Shown: positions 16,684 to 24,843, counted from the first letter of the stretch. The stretch: 64,000 nucleotides of DNA from Paludibaculum fermentans (GCF_015277775.1 NZ_CP063849.1:3224001-3288000); one strand, 5' to 3'. Translations and numbers: made by a program. The notes: generated by a model from the letters alone, not told the origin.

Positions 16684-17757
16684 ATGTCAATTCTCAAACT
16701 CAATGGACTGCCCGCAGTGTGCCTGCTTGCGTCCGTGATGCTCGCCACAGCGATGGGCGACCAGATCGTACTCAAGGATGGCGACCGGGTAACTGGCAGC
16801 ATCGTCAAGAAGGACGGCCAGACCGTCACCATCCTCAGCAAGAATTTCGGCGCGGTGACCCTGAAATGGGATGACATCGCGACGGTGAAGACCGACCAGC
16901 CGCTGAACGTCGTGCTGGCCGGCGACCAGACGGTGAAGGCGAACATCCAGACCCAGGATGGCCGCATTGAAGTCGCCGCGCCTGGCGCCCCGCGCGTGGT
17001 GGATGCGACCGGCATTGTCGCGCTGCGGAACGACGCGGAGCAGAAGGTCTATGAGCGGCTGCGGCATCCGGGCCTGCTGGATCTTTGGACCATCAACGGG
17101 AGCCTGAGCCTGGCCGGCACCAAAGGCAACGCGGAGACGCTGGTCATCACCACCCCGCTGAACTTCGCGCGGGTTTCCAGCACCAGCAAGACGACCGCGT
17201 ACTTCAACTCCATCCGCTCGTCCGCCACGATCAATGGAGTCAATTCGCAAACGGCGAGCGCCATCCGCGGTGGCTGGGGTTACAGCCGGAACCTCAACAG
17301 CAAGCTGTTCCTGAACGGCTTCAACGATTATGAGTACGACAAGTTCCAGTCTCTGGACCTGCGCGTCGTGCTGGGCGGAGGCGCCGGGTTTCACGCCTGG
17401 AAGGGCGCGCACGGCAGCCTGGATCTGGTGGGCGGCGGCGCGTGGAACCGTGAGAAGTTCGATCCAGCCCCGCAGGCCGCATTCACGCGGAGTTCGGCCG
17501 AGGCGTACTGGGGCGACGACCTGGCCTACAAGCTGAGCGCCCGGACCAGCCTGGTGCAGGGCTTCCGCATGTTCAACAATCTCACGACCACCGGCCAGTA
17601 CCGCATGAACTTCGACGTGGGCGCCACCACGTCGTTGACCAAGTGGCTGACCTGGAATGTTTCCATCAGCGACCGGTACCTGAGCAATCCGGTGCAGGGG
17701 CGCAGGGCCAACGATCTGCTTTACACTACCGGGCTCGGATTTACCTTCGCCCGTTAG
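16684..17757 (+). CDS. DUF481 outer-membrane-type protein
   Basis: A 357-residue exported protein. A signal peptide (residues 1-~26, LLASVMLATAMG) is followed by an N-terminal beta domain (about 28-120, starting DQIVLKDGDRVTGSIVKKDGQ). From about 140 to the end is the DUF481 region (YdiY-like), a series of amphipathic beta strands that should form a membrane beta barrel ending in aromatic-rich 'LLYTTGLGFTFAR'. The C-terminal residue is Arg, not Phe. An earlier in-frame GTG at 16630 overlaps mscL and would put 18 residues before the signal peptide, so I chose the ATG at 16684, although it has no good Shine-Dalgarno sequence. A strong terminator follows at 17775. Function is unknown; its place beside mscL and aqpZ suggests an envelope role. 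Confidence 0.85.
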   Translation: MSILKLNGLPAVCLLASVMLATAMGDQIVLKDGDRVTGSIVKKDGQTVTILSKNFGAVTLKWDDIATVKTDQPLNVVLAGDQTVKANIQTQDGRIEVAAPGAPRVVDATGIVALRNDAEQKVYERLRHPGLLDLWTINGSLSLAGTKGNAETLVITTPLNFARVSSTSKTTAYFNSIRSSATINGVNSQTASAIRGGWGYSRNLNSKLFLNGFNDYEYDKFQSLDLRVVLGGGAGFHAWKGAHGSLDLVGGGAWNREKFDPAPQAAFTRSSAEAYWGDDLAYKLSARTSLVQGFRMFNNLTTTGQYRMNFDVGATTSLTKWLTWNVSISDRYLSNPVQGRRANDLLYTTGLGFTFAR

Positions 17758-17774
17758 CAGGAATCGGAGGCGAC

Positions 17775-17811
17775 GGGATCGGGGCCGGAGGATTGCCCCG
17801 ATCCCTTTTTT
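17775..17811 (+). terminator. Strong rho-independent terminator
   Basis: A perfect 10-bp GC-rich stem (GGGATCGGGG / CCCCGATCCC) with an 11-base loop is followed directly by TTTTTT. It lies 17 bp after the DUF481 stop codon and closes the aqpZ-HhH-mscL-DUF481 run, so the sigma-factor gene at 17970 needs its own promoter. Confidence 0.9.
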
Positions 17812-17969
17812 CCCATGGGAGTGACAGTCAAAACAATAAGATAGCATGTTGTTTCAGCGAGTTGAAGCGCCCCGGAGCCGCCAAAGACAGGGCATGCGAG
17901 CAATTCCGGGCACGAAGACAGCGCCTTCGCTGTGAGCCGCGGCGCCCGAAGTTGTGAGATGCTCATCGC

Positions 17970-18584
17970 ATGGCGGATGAGTCCAGGCAGGAGACGGAAG
18001 ACCGCGATGAGGAGCTGTTGCGGGCTGTACGGGCAGCGCCCGAGGGGGATTTGCGGGCATTCGAGCAGTTGATCGAGCTGTACCAGAAGCGGATCCTGGC
18101 GGACTGCCGGTTTTTGACGCGCGATGAGAACAATTCAGAAGATCTCGCGCAGGAAGTATTCGTGAAGGCCTTCTTCGCACTGCGGACCTTTGAGGGGCGC
18201 TCGACCTTCCGTCACTGGCTGCAGCGAATCAAGGTTCATCACTGCCTGAATCACCTGAAGAAGCGCGGCGGCAAAGATTCGCTCTCCATCGATGACGAGG
18301 TCATGGAGGCGCATGAGAAGCTGCAGGTTCCGGCGGACGCCGAACGGAAATTGGAAGAGGAAGGGCAGCGGCAGCGGATTGGAGAGATCCTGAACTCCCT
18401 GCCAGCTACGCTTCGAATCCCGTTGGTGATGTGCGATATGGACGAACTCTCCTATGAGGAGATAGCGGCTTCGCTTGGCATCGGACTTTCCGCCGTGAAG
18501 ATGCGCATCAAGCGCGCGCGGGAGTTGTTCCGGTTCCGGTATGCGGTGGAAGAGGCCGCGGCGGCAGGGAGGGGAAAACAATGA
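17970..18584 (+). CDS. RNA polymerase ECF-type sigma factor
   Basis: A 204-residue sigma-70 family factor with the two-domain ECF layout. Region 2 (about 27-95) holds FEQLIELYQKRI and the -10-recognition helix DLAQEVFVKAFFALRTFEGRS. Region 4 (about 130-195) holds LPATLRIPLVMCDMDELSYEEIAASLGIGLSAVKMRIKRARE, the helix-turn-helix that reads the -35 element. The stop overlaps the next start by four bases (ATGA), so the 84-residue protein downstream is translationally coupled and is a natural candidate for an anti-sigma partner. An MscS-like channel gene follows, hinting that the regulon concerns membrane tension or envelope stress (inference). Confidence 0.9.
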   Translation: MADESRQETEDRDEELLRAVRAAPEGDLRAFEQLIELYQKRILADCRFLTRDENNSEDLAQEVFVKAFFALRTFEGRSTFRHWLQRIKVHHCLNHLKKRGGKDSLSIDDEVMEAHEKLQVPADAERKLEEEGQRQRIGEILNSLPATLRIPLVMCDMDELSYEEIAASLGIGLSAVKMRIKRARELFRFRYAVEEAAAAGRGKQ

Positions 18585-18835
18585 ATCCGGAAGACGGAAA
18601 CCAGGCCGGCGGCACACCCATCGATCAGGAGACAGGGGAGCCAATCCAGGCGCTGAGGGATCAGGAAATGGAGACCTCCCCGGCCTTCACCGCCAAGGTC
18701 CGCAGGAGCATCCACCGCAGGACCACGGCCGCGCAAGTGGCGGGTTACTCGTGGCACCTGCCGAAGGTGACACTGCTCGAGATGGCACGATTGCTGGGCT
18801 ACGTCGTGAAGACGGCGGGCAAGGACAAGGAGTAG
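18581..18835 (+). CDS. Small protein coupled to the ECF sigma factor
   Basis: An 84-residue protein of unknown family. It has an acidic, Gly/Gln-rich first half and a basic second half (FTAKVRRSIHRRTTAAQVAGYSW, then LPKVTLLEMARLLGYVV). There is no zinc-binding HxxxCxxC motif and no convincing membrane span, so it is not a standard zinc-binding anti-sigma factor. The ATGA overlap with the sigma gene and the 5-bp gap to the MscS gene make a real gene very likely. A role as a soluble sigma-factor modulator is possible but is based on position only. Confidence 0.65.
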   Translation: MNPEDGNQAGGTPIDQETGEPIQALRDQEMETSPAFTAKVRRSIHRRTTAAQVAGYSWHLPKVTLLEMARLLGYVVKTAGKDKE

Positions 18836-18840
18836 TTGCC

Positions 18841-19644
18841 GTGAAGGATAAGCTGGTACAGGCTTTTGGCGGACTGTTGGATTCCATCATCGCCGCGGCG
18901 CCCAAGGTCGTCGTGGGCATTCTTCTGGCCGCCGCCGCGCTGCTCGTCGCGAAGCTGATCGAGCGCATCCTGCGCAAGGCCCTGGTGCGGATGCGGCTGG
19001 ACGACCTGGTAGCCAAGGCGGGCATCGACCAGGCGATCCACAGAATTGGGATCCGCCAGGAGCTGACGATCCTCCTGCCCCGGCTCACTTACTTTCTGAT
19101 CCTGCTGGTGCTGGCCCGTACGGCGGGCGATGCCCTGGGCCTGGATGCGATCTCCGGCGCGATCGGGGCATTCTTCGCTTACCTGCCGAATATCTTCGCG
19201 GCCCTGGTGCTGCTGATCCTCGGCAGCACCGTGGGGCAGTTCGTGGGCCAGATGGTGAGCCAGTCGGCTGAGAGTTCGGGCATCGAATTTGCACCGGCAC
19301 TGGGCAAGCTGGTTTCGGGCGCAATCCTATTCGTGTGCGCCATGATGGCGATCGCGCAGTTGAAGATCGACACCGACATTGTGCGCATCGTCACCGGGCT
19401 GGTACTGGGCGGCGCGTCGCTGGCCTTCGGCCTTTCTTTTGGGTTGGGGACACGCGATATCATTCGCAACATCACCGCCGGGTTCTATGCGCGCAAAGTG
19501 CTGACAATGGGGAAACCCTTGGAGATCGCCGGCCAGCAAGGCGTGCTGCGCGCGATCACGGCCACCCACATCGTCCTGCAATCGGAAAGCGGCGAGACTA
19601 CAATCTCGAACTCGAACATTCTGGATCACGTGACAAAGCAGTAG
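18841..19644 (+). CDS. MscS-like mechanosensitive channel / conserved TM helix protein
   Basis: A 267-residue membrane protein with four or five predicted spans. One is near residues 20-40 (VVVGILLAAAALLVAKLI) and others are near 78-95, 105-130, 155-175 and 185-205. The last span with AFGLSFGLGTRDIIRNITAGFYARK is the pore-lining-like 'conserved TM helix/MS channel' element, followed by a short beta domain (PLEIAGQQGVLRAITATHIV). It is shorter than E. coli MscS. The start is GTG at 18841, five bases after the upstream stop; longer frames would overlap the small gene entirely. With mscL and aqpZ it suggests control of turgor. Confidence 0.82.
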   Translation: MKDKLVQAFGGLLDSIIAAAPKVVVGILLAAAALLVAKLIERILRKALVRMRLDDLVAKAGIDQAIHRIGIRQELTILLPRLTYFLILLVLARTAGDALGLDAISGAIGAFFAYLPNIFAALVLLILGSTVGQFVGQMVSQSAESSGIEFAPALGKLVSGAILFVCAMMAIAQLKIDTDIVRIVTGLVLGGASLAFGLSFGLGTRDIIRNITAGFYARKVLTMGKPLEIAGQQGVLRAITATHIVLQSESGETTISNSNILDHVTKQ

Positions 19645-19701
19645 GCTTCGCACCGGCAGCGGCGCTCCGGCTTGCCTGCGCCTGCAACCTCACAACCGCC
19701 G

Positions 19702-19725
19702 CCCGCCGCGCCAAATGGCGGCGGG
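19702..19725. terminator. Possible bidirectional hairpin between convergent genes
   Basis: CCCGCCG (19702-19708) pairs with CGGCGGG (19719-19725) around a 10-base loop. It lies between the convergent MscS-like gene and the Gln-rich protein gene. There is no run of T on either side, so it may terminate weakly or only protect 3' ends. Confidence 0.35.
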
Positions 19726-19749
19726 ATTCCGGCTCCCTCGGTCAATCGG

Positions 19750-20628
19750 TTACAGAACCACGGTGATGGCCAGCCGGACACGTGGATACCGCCGGTTATA
19801 CAGGTAGTACCCGTCGTCGTAGTCAATGTACACGTCGTCATCGTCGTACCAGTTCTCGGCCCAATACTCCGGATACCGGTCCAGCATCATGAATGAGAAC
19901 CCACCGTATTGGAATCGCGGGTAGCCCATGTACATGACGGGGCGCTGGCGTATGCGGAAGTAATGTTGGCTGCCGAAGCTGAGGGTGAAGCGATCCTGCG
20001 GAATGTAGTAGCCGCCATAGCCTCCGCGCTGCCCCCACTCACGATGCTCGTTCGCCCAGTTCTGCGCACGCCCCTGCTGCCAGGTGGCCTGCCCCTGCCA
20101 GGCGCCTTGCCTCTGCCAGCCGCGCTGCTGTTGCCAGGACATGGCCTGCTGCTGAGTCCGCTGCTGCTGTTGATACTGCTGGGCTCGTTGTTGCTGCTGG
20201 CGCTGTTCGCCGATGCGCTGTTGTTGCTGCTGCTGTTGCCGCTGCTCCTGGCCCCGTTGCTGTTGCTGGCGTTGTTCGCCGGCCCGATCCTGCTGTTGTT
20301 GCCGCTGCTGCTCCTGGGCCCGCTGCTGCTGCTGGCGCTGTTCCCCGCCGCGCTGCTGAGGCTCCGGGGCTCGCTGTTGCCGCTGCTCCTGGGCCCGGGG
20401 CGCCTGCGCCGGCTGATCCGGTCTACGCGCCGGCTGGCCCTGCTCCCGCCCCTGGGGCGGCTCTTTCCCCCTCTGCTGCTGTGCTGGAGGCCCACCACGC
20501 TGCTGCTTGTCCTGCTGCCTCTCCGGCTTTGCTTCTTTTTCCTGCTGCCCTGGCTGCGCCTGGGCCGGATGGCAGCAGCCCAGCGCCAGAATCAATCCGG
20601 CAATGACCGTGACTCGTTCGAATTGCAT
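19750..20628 (-). CDS. Exported Gln/Arg-rich low-complexity protein
   Basis: A 292-residue protein in three parts. A signal peptide (residues 1-~24, ending QAQ, with a Cys pair just before it) comes first. Residues about 25-200 are almost only Gln, Arg, Ala, Glu and Pro, with short runs such as QQQQRAQEQ and RGQEQRQQQ. A C-terminal domain (about 200-292) is rich in Tyr, Phe and Asp, with YYIPQDRFTLSFGSQHYFRI, an acidic YDDDDVYIDYDDGYY patch and a hydrophobic end. Similar Tyr-rich ends occur in RcnB-like periplasmic proteins, but I cannot confirm that. The GGAG ribosome site is 8-9 bases upstream of the ATG. The repeats should be prone to length changes. The function is unknown; polymer or surface binding is possible. 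Confidence 0.72.
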   Translation of the reverse strand: MQFERVTVIAGLILALGCCHPAQAQPGQQEKEAKPERQQDKQQRGGPPAQQQRGKEPPQGREQGQPARRPDQPAQAPRAQEQRQQRAPEPQQRGGEQRQQQQRAQEQQRQQQQDRAGEQRQQQQRGQEQRQQQQQQQRIGEQRQQQQRAQQYQQQQRTQQQAMSWQQQRGWQRQGAWQGQATWQQGRAQNWANEHREWGQRGGYGGYYIPQDRFTLSFGSQHYFRIRQRPVMYMGYPRFQYGGFSFMMLDRYPEYWAENWYDDDDVYIDYDDGYYLYNRRYPRVRLAITVVL

Positions 20629-21400
20629 TGTCCGTGTCTCCGTTACAACGTTCGTTCACCTTTGGGGAAGGCACGTCGAGGGCCGAAGAGGGGGTAGACG
20701 TCGAGCCGACAGCAGGCCATGGGTTTAGCGAACGGTGGATTGTTCCCGCCAAGGGCGGCAGGAGGGCGGTTAACGCCGGACGGTCAGTTGACCATATGCG
20801 GTCAACACCGGCGATTCCATGAATCTGGCTGGCGTTGGGAAGCCCAATCGCACCAGCCGATTGCCCTTCACGCCCCTGCCTCCGATTGGATGGACACGCG
20901 CCATGCTGGCGTGGGCCCGCTCGTGATGACCTGCAGAACCCGCCTCCTGAGGGGGCAGAAGGCGAGTGAGCGGTCAAAGTTTCTGGCCGCCGCGGCCCTG
21001 GAGCGGCCGGAATTGCGGAGTGGGTAGAATTTGCCGCGCAGCATTGTCCGCTATGGCCCGGTTTCCCCTCCATTTCGCGCCGGTTGCGGCCATTGCGAGG
21101 CCTGTTTGACTGCCTTGGCGGCCTGGACCTCGAAGTGCAAAGAAGAGCGCAGACGCGGTGTGCTGGAGCGATACCGGTGACCGCGTTGCCCACTGGGGCT
21201 GATTGCTCATTGAGCCTTCGCCGCGCCTGTTTGAGGCGGCCGGGCAGCGAACGCCGCGCCGATGTCAGACCAGCCAACAACTGGCTGATTCCGGAGGACC
21301 GGCATAGTCAGCATCCGCTTCCGGTGCATGTATTGACCCTTCACGGCCAGCCGCTGGGAACACGGCGGAGCCAGAAGGCAAACCTCATAAGGAGAACGCC
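20629..21400. other. Gene-free stretch before the small stress genes
   Basis: I see no supportable gene in these ~770 bases; the short frames present lack motifs and ribosome sites. The stretch must hold the leftward promoter of the Gln-rich gene and the rightward promoter of the CsbD gene. The one notable element is the dyad at 20775-20814. Confidence 0.5.
20775..20814. promoter_or_regulatory. Nested inverted repeat, operator-like
   Basis: GTTGACC (20788-20794) and GGTCAAC (20801-20807) flank a 6-base centre, and an outer arm CGCCGG / CCGGCG adds symmetry. The element lies ~150 bp upstream of the leftward Gln-rich gene. It could bind a dimeric regulator. No transcription signal next to it is clear. 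Confidence 0.3.
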
Positions 21401-21580
21401 ATGAATTCGAGCACGAAGAACGAGATTGAAGGAAAATTCCACGAGGTCAAAGGCAAGGTCAAGGAGAAGGTCGGCGAACTCACCGACAACCCTAAGTTGA
21501 AGGGGGAGGGCCAAGGCGAAAAGGTCGCCGGAAAGATCCAGAAGAAGGCCGGCCAGATCCAGAAGGTATTCGAGAAGTAG
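21401..21580 (+). CDS. CsbD family stress-response protein
   Basis: A 59-residue, highly charged protein with the CsbD pattern: IEGKFHEVKGKVKEKVGELTDNPKLKGEGQGEK, then a second K-rich helix. CsbD proteins are small and soluble and are induced by general stress in many bacteria; their molecular role is unknown. The ATG follows AAGGAG at ideal spacing. Its length is typical (about 60 residues). It heads a run of three very small genes in the same direction (CsbD, a two-span membrane protein, a DUF3309-like protein), which probably respond to the same stress. Confidence 0.88.
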   Translation: MNSSTKNEIEGKFHEVKGKVKEKVGELTDNPKLKGEGQGEKVAGKIQKKAGQIQKVFEK

Positions 21581-21679
21581 GCTGCTGAGACCAGTGCAGC
21601 GGACGGCGACGTAGCCTGGAGTCCGCTCCAGGCAGAAGGGCGCCGCCGCTGCACAACACCGCCGCAAAAGGAGACCACT

Positions 21680-21892
21680 ATGCAGAGAACTCTGGGAGCC
21701 GTTCTGATTGTGCTTGGCCTGATCGGCCTCGCGTGGGGAGGCTTCAGTTATACGACGAAAGAAAAGGTAGTTGATCTCGGCCCAATTGAGGCAACACGAG
21801 AGAAGACCCACAGCGTCCCACTGCCCCCGATTGCCGGCGCCGCGGCCTTGATCGGCGGTATTGCTCTGGTAGTCGTATCGAAGCCCAAGTGA
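21680..21892 (+). CDS. Small two-span membrane protein
   Basis: A 70-residue protein with two membrane spans (about 4-22, LGAVLIVLGLIGLAWGGFS, and 48-66, IAGAAALIGGIALVVVS). They are separated by a short polar loop with KEKVVDLGPIEATREKT. Similar small proteins with a 'VVDLGPI' loop are widespread next to stress genes, but I know no function. AAAAGGAG lies upstream of the ATG. It is 99 bp after the CsbD gene. Confidence 0.75.
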   Translation: MQRTLGAVLIVLGLIGLAWGGFSYTTKEKVVDLGPIEATREKTHSVPLPPIAGAAALIGGIALVVVSKPK

Positions 21893-21937
21893 AAAATCCG
21901 GCCGAGCGCCGGTGATTGTTGGAAAGGAAACTGCCGT

Positions 21938-22093
21938 ATGTTGATCCTGCTGATTCTCTTGATACTGGTCCTCGGTGGAGGGGGCGGATACTATGGCCAC
22001 AGCCGCTGGGGCTATGGCGGAGGAGCCGGCATCGGGCTGGGCACCATCCTCCTGCTGGTTCTGATTCTCTACCTTCTCGGCATGCTCAGGTAA
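21938..22093 (+). CDS. DUF3309-like tiny membrane protein
   Basis: A 51-residue protein with two hydrophobic segments (about 1-13 and 33-50) around a Gly/Tyr/His/Trp-rich turn (GGGGGYYGHSRWGYGGG). This is the pattern of DUF3309, very short membrane proteins of unknown function found near stress genes. GGAAAGGAAA precedes the ATG. It ends the run of three tiny genes. Confidence 0.75.
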   Translation: MLILLILLILVLGGGGGYYGHSRWGYGGGAGIGLGTILLLVLILYLLGMLR

Positions 22094-22186
22094 CGGGTGA
22101 CTGCGCCCTGGCCGCCACTCTCTTCAGGACGGCGGCCACCCCGCCCGCGGGCTTGCGCCACGCGTCGATCAGAGTAGTGTGGACTT

Positions 22187-23194
22187 ATGCCTCTACCTGA
22201 CCGCAATCGACGAATTGTCCTGGCCGCCGTACCGGTGGGGCTGCCGCTGGAATCGGATTTCCTGCTGGAGGAGGCGGCACTGCCCACCTGCCCCACCGGC
22301 GGCCTGCTGGTCCGCTCCGTCTGGATCTCCGTCGACCCCTATTTGCGTGGCCGCATCACCGGCCGGCGGTCCTATGTGGATCCCATCCTGACTGGATCCG
22401 TCATGGAAAGCGGAGCCGTGGGTGAGGTGATCGAGTCCCGGCATCCGGCGATCGGCGTGGGTGCCTTCGTCACCGGCATGTGGGGCTGGCAGGATTACGC
22501 GGCAGTGGAAGCGGAGAAGGTCCTCCGGCTCGATCCGGCAGAGGCCCCGATTCAGACTGCCCTTGGGGTTCTGGGCATGCCGGGCATGACCGCCTATTTC
22601 GGCCTCACCGAACTGTGCGCCCCGAAGGCCGGCGAAACCGTACTGGTATCCGGCGCGGCCGGCGCCGTCGGTTCAGCGGTAGGACAAATCGCGAAGATTC
22701 TCGGGTGCAAGGTAGTGGGCACCACGGGGACCGACAGCAAGGTGCAATACATCCGGTCGCTCGGCTTTGACGGTGCGCTGAACTACCGCACCGACCAACC
22801 GTATCCCGAAGCGTTGGCGCGGCTGTGCCCGAACGGCATCGACTGCTACTTCGACAACGTCGGCGGAGAATTGACCGACGCCGCAATGACACTGATGAAC
22901 TTCCGGGGCCGCGTAGCGGTGTGCGGTCAGATTTCCCAATATAACGACAGGTCGAAGGACGTGGGACAGCGCCCCTTCACCGAGATTCTGGTGAAGCAAC
23001 TCAGGGTGGAAGGCTTCATCGTGACGCGCTGGGCCGCCCGGTTCCCCGAAGGCCGGAAACAGATGGCGACCTGGTGGAAAGAAGGCCGCCTGCGGAACGA
23101 GGAAACAATTACCGACGGGCTGGAGAACGCGCCGAAGGCGTTCATCGGGTTGTTCCGTGGCGAGAACACCGGCAAGGCATTAGTGCGGCTCTGA
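22187..23194 (+). CDS. NADP-dependent medium-chain oxidoreductase (CurA/leukotriene-B4-dehydrogenase type)
   Basis: A 335-residue zinc-independent MDR enzyme of the double-bond-reductase group. The N-terminal GroES-like half has VDPYLRGRITG, the family marker. The Rossmann half has VSGAAGAVGSAVGQIAKILG near residues 153-172, the nucleotide-binding motif in the NADPH-preferring form. Also visible are GMPGMTAYFGL and the substrate-region FDNVGGELTDAAM. Enzymes of this type reduce the C=C bond of enones or 2-alkenals using NADPH and often detoxify reactive aldehydes. It has no evident operon partner. Confidence is high for the family and low for the substrate. Confidence 0.9.
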   Translation: MPLPDRNRRIVLAAVPVGLPLESDFLLEEAALPTCPTGGLLVRSVWISVDPYLRGRITGRRSYVDPILTGSVMESGAVGEVIESRHPAIGVGAFVTGMWGWQDYAAVEAEKVLRLDPAEAPIQTALGVLGMPGMTAYFGLTELCAPKAGETVLVSGAAGAVGSAVGQIAKILGCKVVGTTGTDSKVQYIRSLGFDGALNYRTDQPYPEALARLCPNGIDCYFDNVGGELTDAAMTLMNFRGRVAVCGQISQYNDRSKDVGQRPFTEILVKQLRVEGFIVTRWAARFPEGRKQMATWWKEGRLRNEETITDGLENAPKAFIGLFRGENTGKALVRL

Positions 23195-23222
23195 GGAGCC
23201 GACACAGCTGGATTTTCCCGGA

Positions 23223-24125
23223 TCACGGTTTGGCCGCAAGCAAGCGGGCGGCCCTCTCTTCCTCGCCCGCGGCCTGGCAGATGGCGGCCAGGATCTTCGC
23301 AAGAGTCTGGAATTCCGGCGGCGGAACCTGGGCACCGAGAGCGGCGAGAGCCTCCTGCCATCCCCCATCCAACAAGGCATCGATCCAAGCCGGGCAGTCG
23401 ATCTCCGAGGTGCGGATTCCGAGGGCTGACACCGCCTCCTGAACCTCCATAATCTCCTGTCCCCCGTCGGAATCCCAGCGGGAGGCCGGCAGATTGGCGC
23501 TCCAGGCCGCGTTGTAAAGCTCGAAGTAGTGCTGGCTCCAGGTGTAGGCACTGCGCGCTTCGTCGGGCAGGTCCACAGCCAGTGCGTGGCCCGCATCGCT
23601 CCACATCTGGCCCAACAGGTGATGCTGCCAATGCCCGGCGTCGCGAAACAGCGCGGCGGCGGGCAACTCCTGCCGCTTCCTCTCGGCGCGGGCTCTCAGC
23701 ACGGCCGCGCGCCGTTCTACGATCTCCGGAGCTTCAGCTACCGTCACGCGCCGCGGCGGCGGGCTGGCGAGCTTGGCATTGGGATGCGGCACGCCATCGT
23801 TGCCAGGCCGCGGCAGGCCCGAACCGTCGACGGCATAGAGCTTGTTCATCACCCGGCCATGCGCCTCCATGCGGCGGTCGTTCTCCTCGAGAGAGGTGAA
23901 CATCATGCCTTGCGGGACTAGGGCACCCAGGGCGGCGTGGAAGTGAGCCGAGGCGCCCGCCTGTCGTGCAAAGAAGAACGAATCGCCCCAGCGTTCTTCG
24001 ATCTCGGCTCGCGCCCAGGTGGCTTCCAGCGAATCGGCGGAGGCGGCGAAACCGGCCCGCCATGCATCGAGCGCCGCCGAGAACTCCCCCTGGTCGAGTA
24101 GCGCTGCCCAGTCAGTGGATGCCAT
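23223..24125 (-). CDS. Uncharacterised soluble protein
   Basis: A 300-residue protein that I do not recognise. It has no signal peptide or membrane span and is rich in Ala, Glu and Trp. It seems helical, with TPR-like Ala/Leu patterns near the start (WAALLDQGEFSAALDAWRAGF) and in the middle (LFRDAGHWQHHLLGQMWSDAGHALA). The start at the ATG 24125 gives the most compact N-terminus; a TTG at 24173 is also in frame but has no better ribosome site. It is convergent with the oxidoreductase gene, and no neighbour suggests a role. Confidence 0.65.
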   Translation of the reverse strand: MASTDWAALLDQGEFSAALDAWRAGFAASADSLEATWARAEIEERWGDSFFFARQAGASAHFHAALGALVPQGMMFTSLEENDRRMEAHGRVMNKLYAVDGSGLPRPGNDGVPHPNAKLASPPPRRVTVAEAPEIVERRAAVLRARAERKRQELPAAALFRDAGHWQHHLLGQMWSDAGHALAVDLPDEARSAYTWSQHYFELYNAAWSANLPASRWDSDGGQEIMEVQEAVSALGIRTSEIDCPAWIDALLDGGWQEALAALGAQVPPPEFQTLAKILAAICQAAGEEERAARLLAAKP

Positions 24126-24315
24126 GAATCCAGTTTCCACCGAAAGGGAACCTCCGGCACGGGCCAACCGCAATTCAGCGTCAACCCCAGCAATGCCGGC
24201 GCGCTAGACCCCAAATCAGGGCACCGCCTGTCACCAGGCCGCATCATCTGCATCTCTCCCTGCAGGCCGGAGAATTCCGCCCGGATCCCGCCTTTACCCG
24301 GAGGAAAGAGAACTG

Positions 24316-24843
24316 ATGAGCTTCCTGAGCCGGCGCCGCTGGTCGCCCTACGCCGTTGGCAGCCTGATCGGCATGCTGTCCTGGTTTGCCTTCGTTACGG
24401 CCGACCGTCCGCTAGGAGTCTCCACGGCCCTGGCCAAAACCGCCGGCATGGTGGAACAGACCATCGCCCCTGGCTACGTCGCGGCGAACCCCTACTTCAG
24501 GAAATTCGCTCCGGCCGTGGATTGGGAGTGGATGCTCGTCGCAGGCATTTTCCTGGGCGCATTCGTGAGTGCCCGCCTGTCCGGCGACAAGCCGGAGGCG
24601 CAGGTCCCACGGCTCTGGCAGCGCCGCTTCGGGCCGTCCCGGGCCTTGCGCTATGCGGCAGCCTTTGTGGGCGGAGTAATCCTCGCCGTGGGCGCCCGGC
24701 TCGCCGGCGGCTGCACCAGCGGCAACGGCATCAGCGGGTCGCTCCAACTGGCTGTCTCTGGCTGGCTCTTCTTCGCCTGCCTGTTTGCCTCCGGCCTCGC
24801 GACGGCGTTCCTGCTCTACGGGAAGGAGGCCGAGCTTGACTGA
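24316..24843 (+). CDS. YeeE/YedE family transporter, first half
   Basis: A 175-residue membrane protein of the YeeE/YedE (sulfur transport) family. Members take up thiosulfate through hydrogen bonds to conserved cysteines. Three to four spans are visible (about 12-30, 70-90, 113-135 and 150-170). The marker motif is GGCTSGNGISGSLQ, with the functional Cys near residue 137. The family usually has two such repeats; here the second repeat is a separate gene that overlaps this stop by 8 bases, so the pair should form one two-subunit transporter. GGAGGAAAG precedes the ATG. No sulfurtransferase gene is adjacent, so the sulfur species is uncertain. Confidence 0.88.
   Translation: MSFLSRRRWSPYAVGSLIGMLSWFAFVTADRPLGVSTALAKTAGMVEQTIAPGYVAANPYFRKFAPAVDWEWMLVAGIFLGAFVSARLSGDKPEAQVPRLWQRRFGPSRALRYAAAFVGGVILAVGARLAGGCTSGNGISGSLQLAVSGWLFFACLFASGLATAFLLYGKEAELD

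Noticed and set aside
19909-20697. 262-codon Leu-rich rightward frame that looks like a membrane protein
   Set aside because: The Leu runs are the complement of the Gln-encoding CAG repeats of the minus-strand gene; the minus-strand protein has a signal peptide and a ribosome site.
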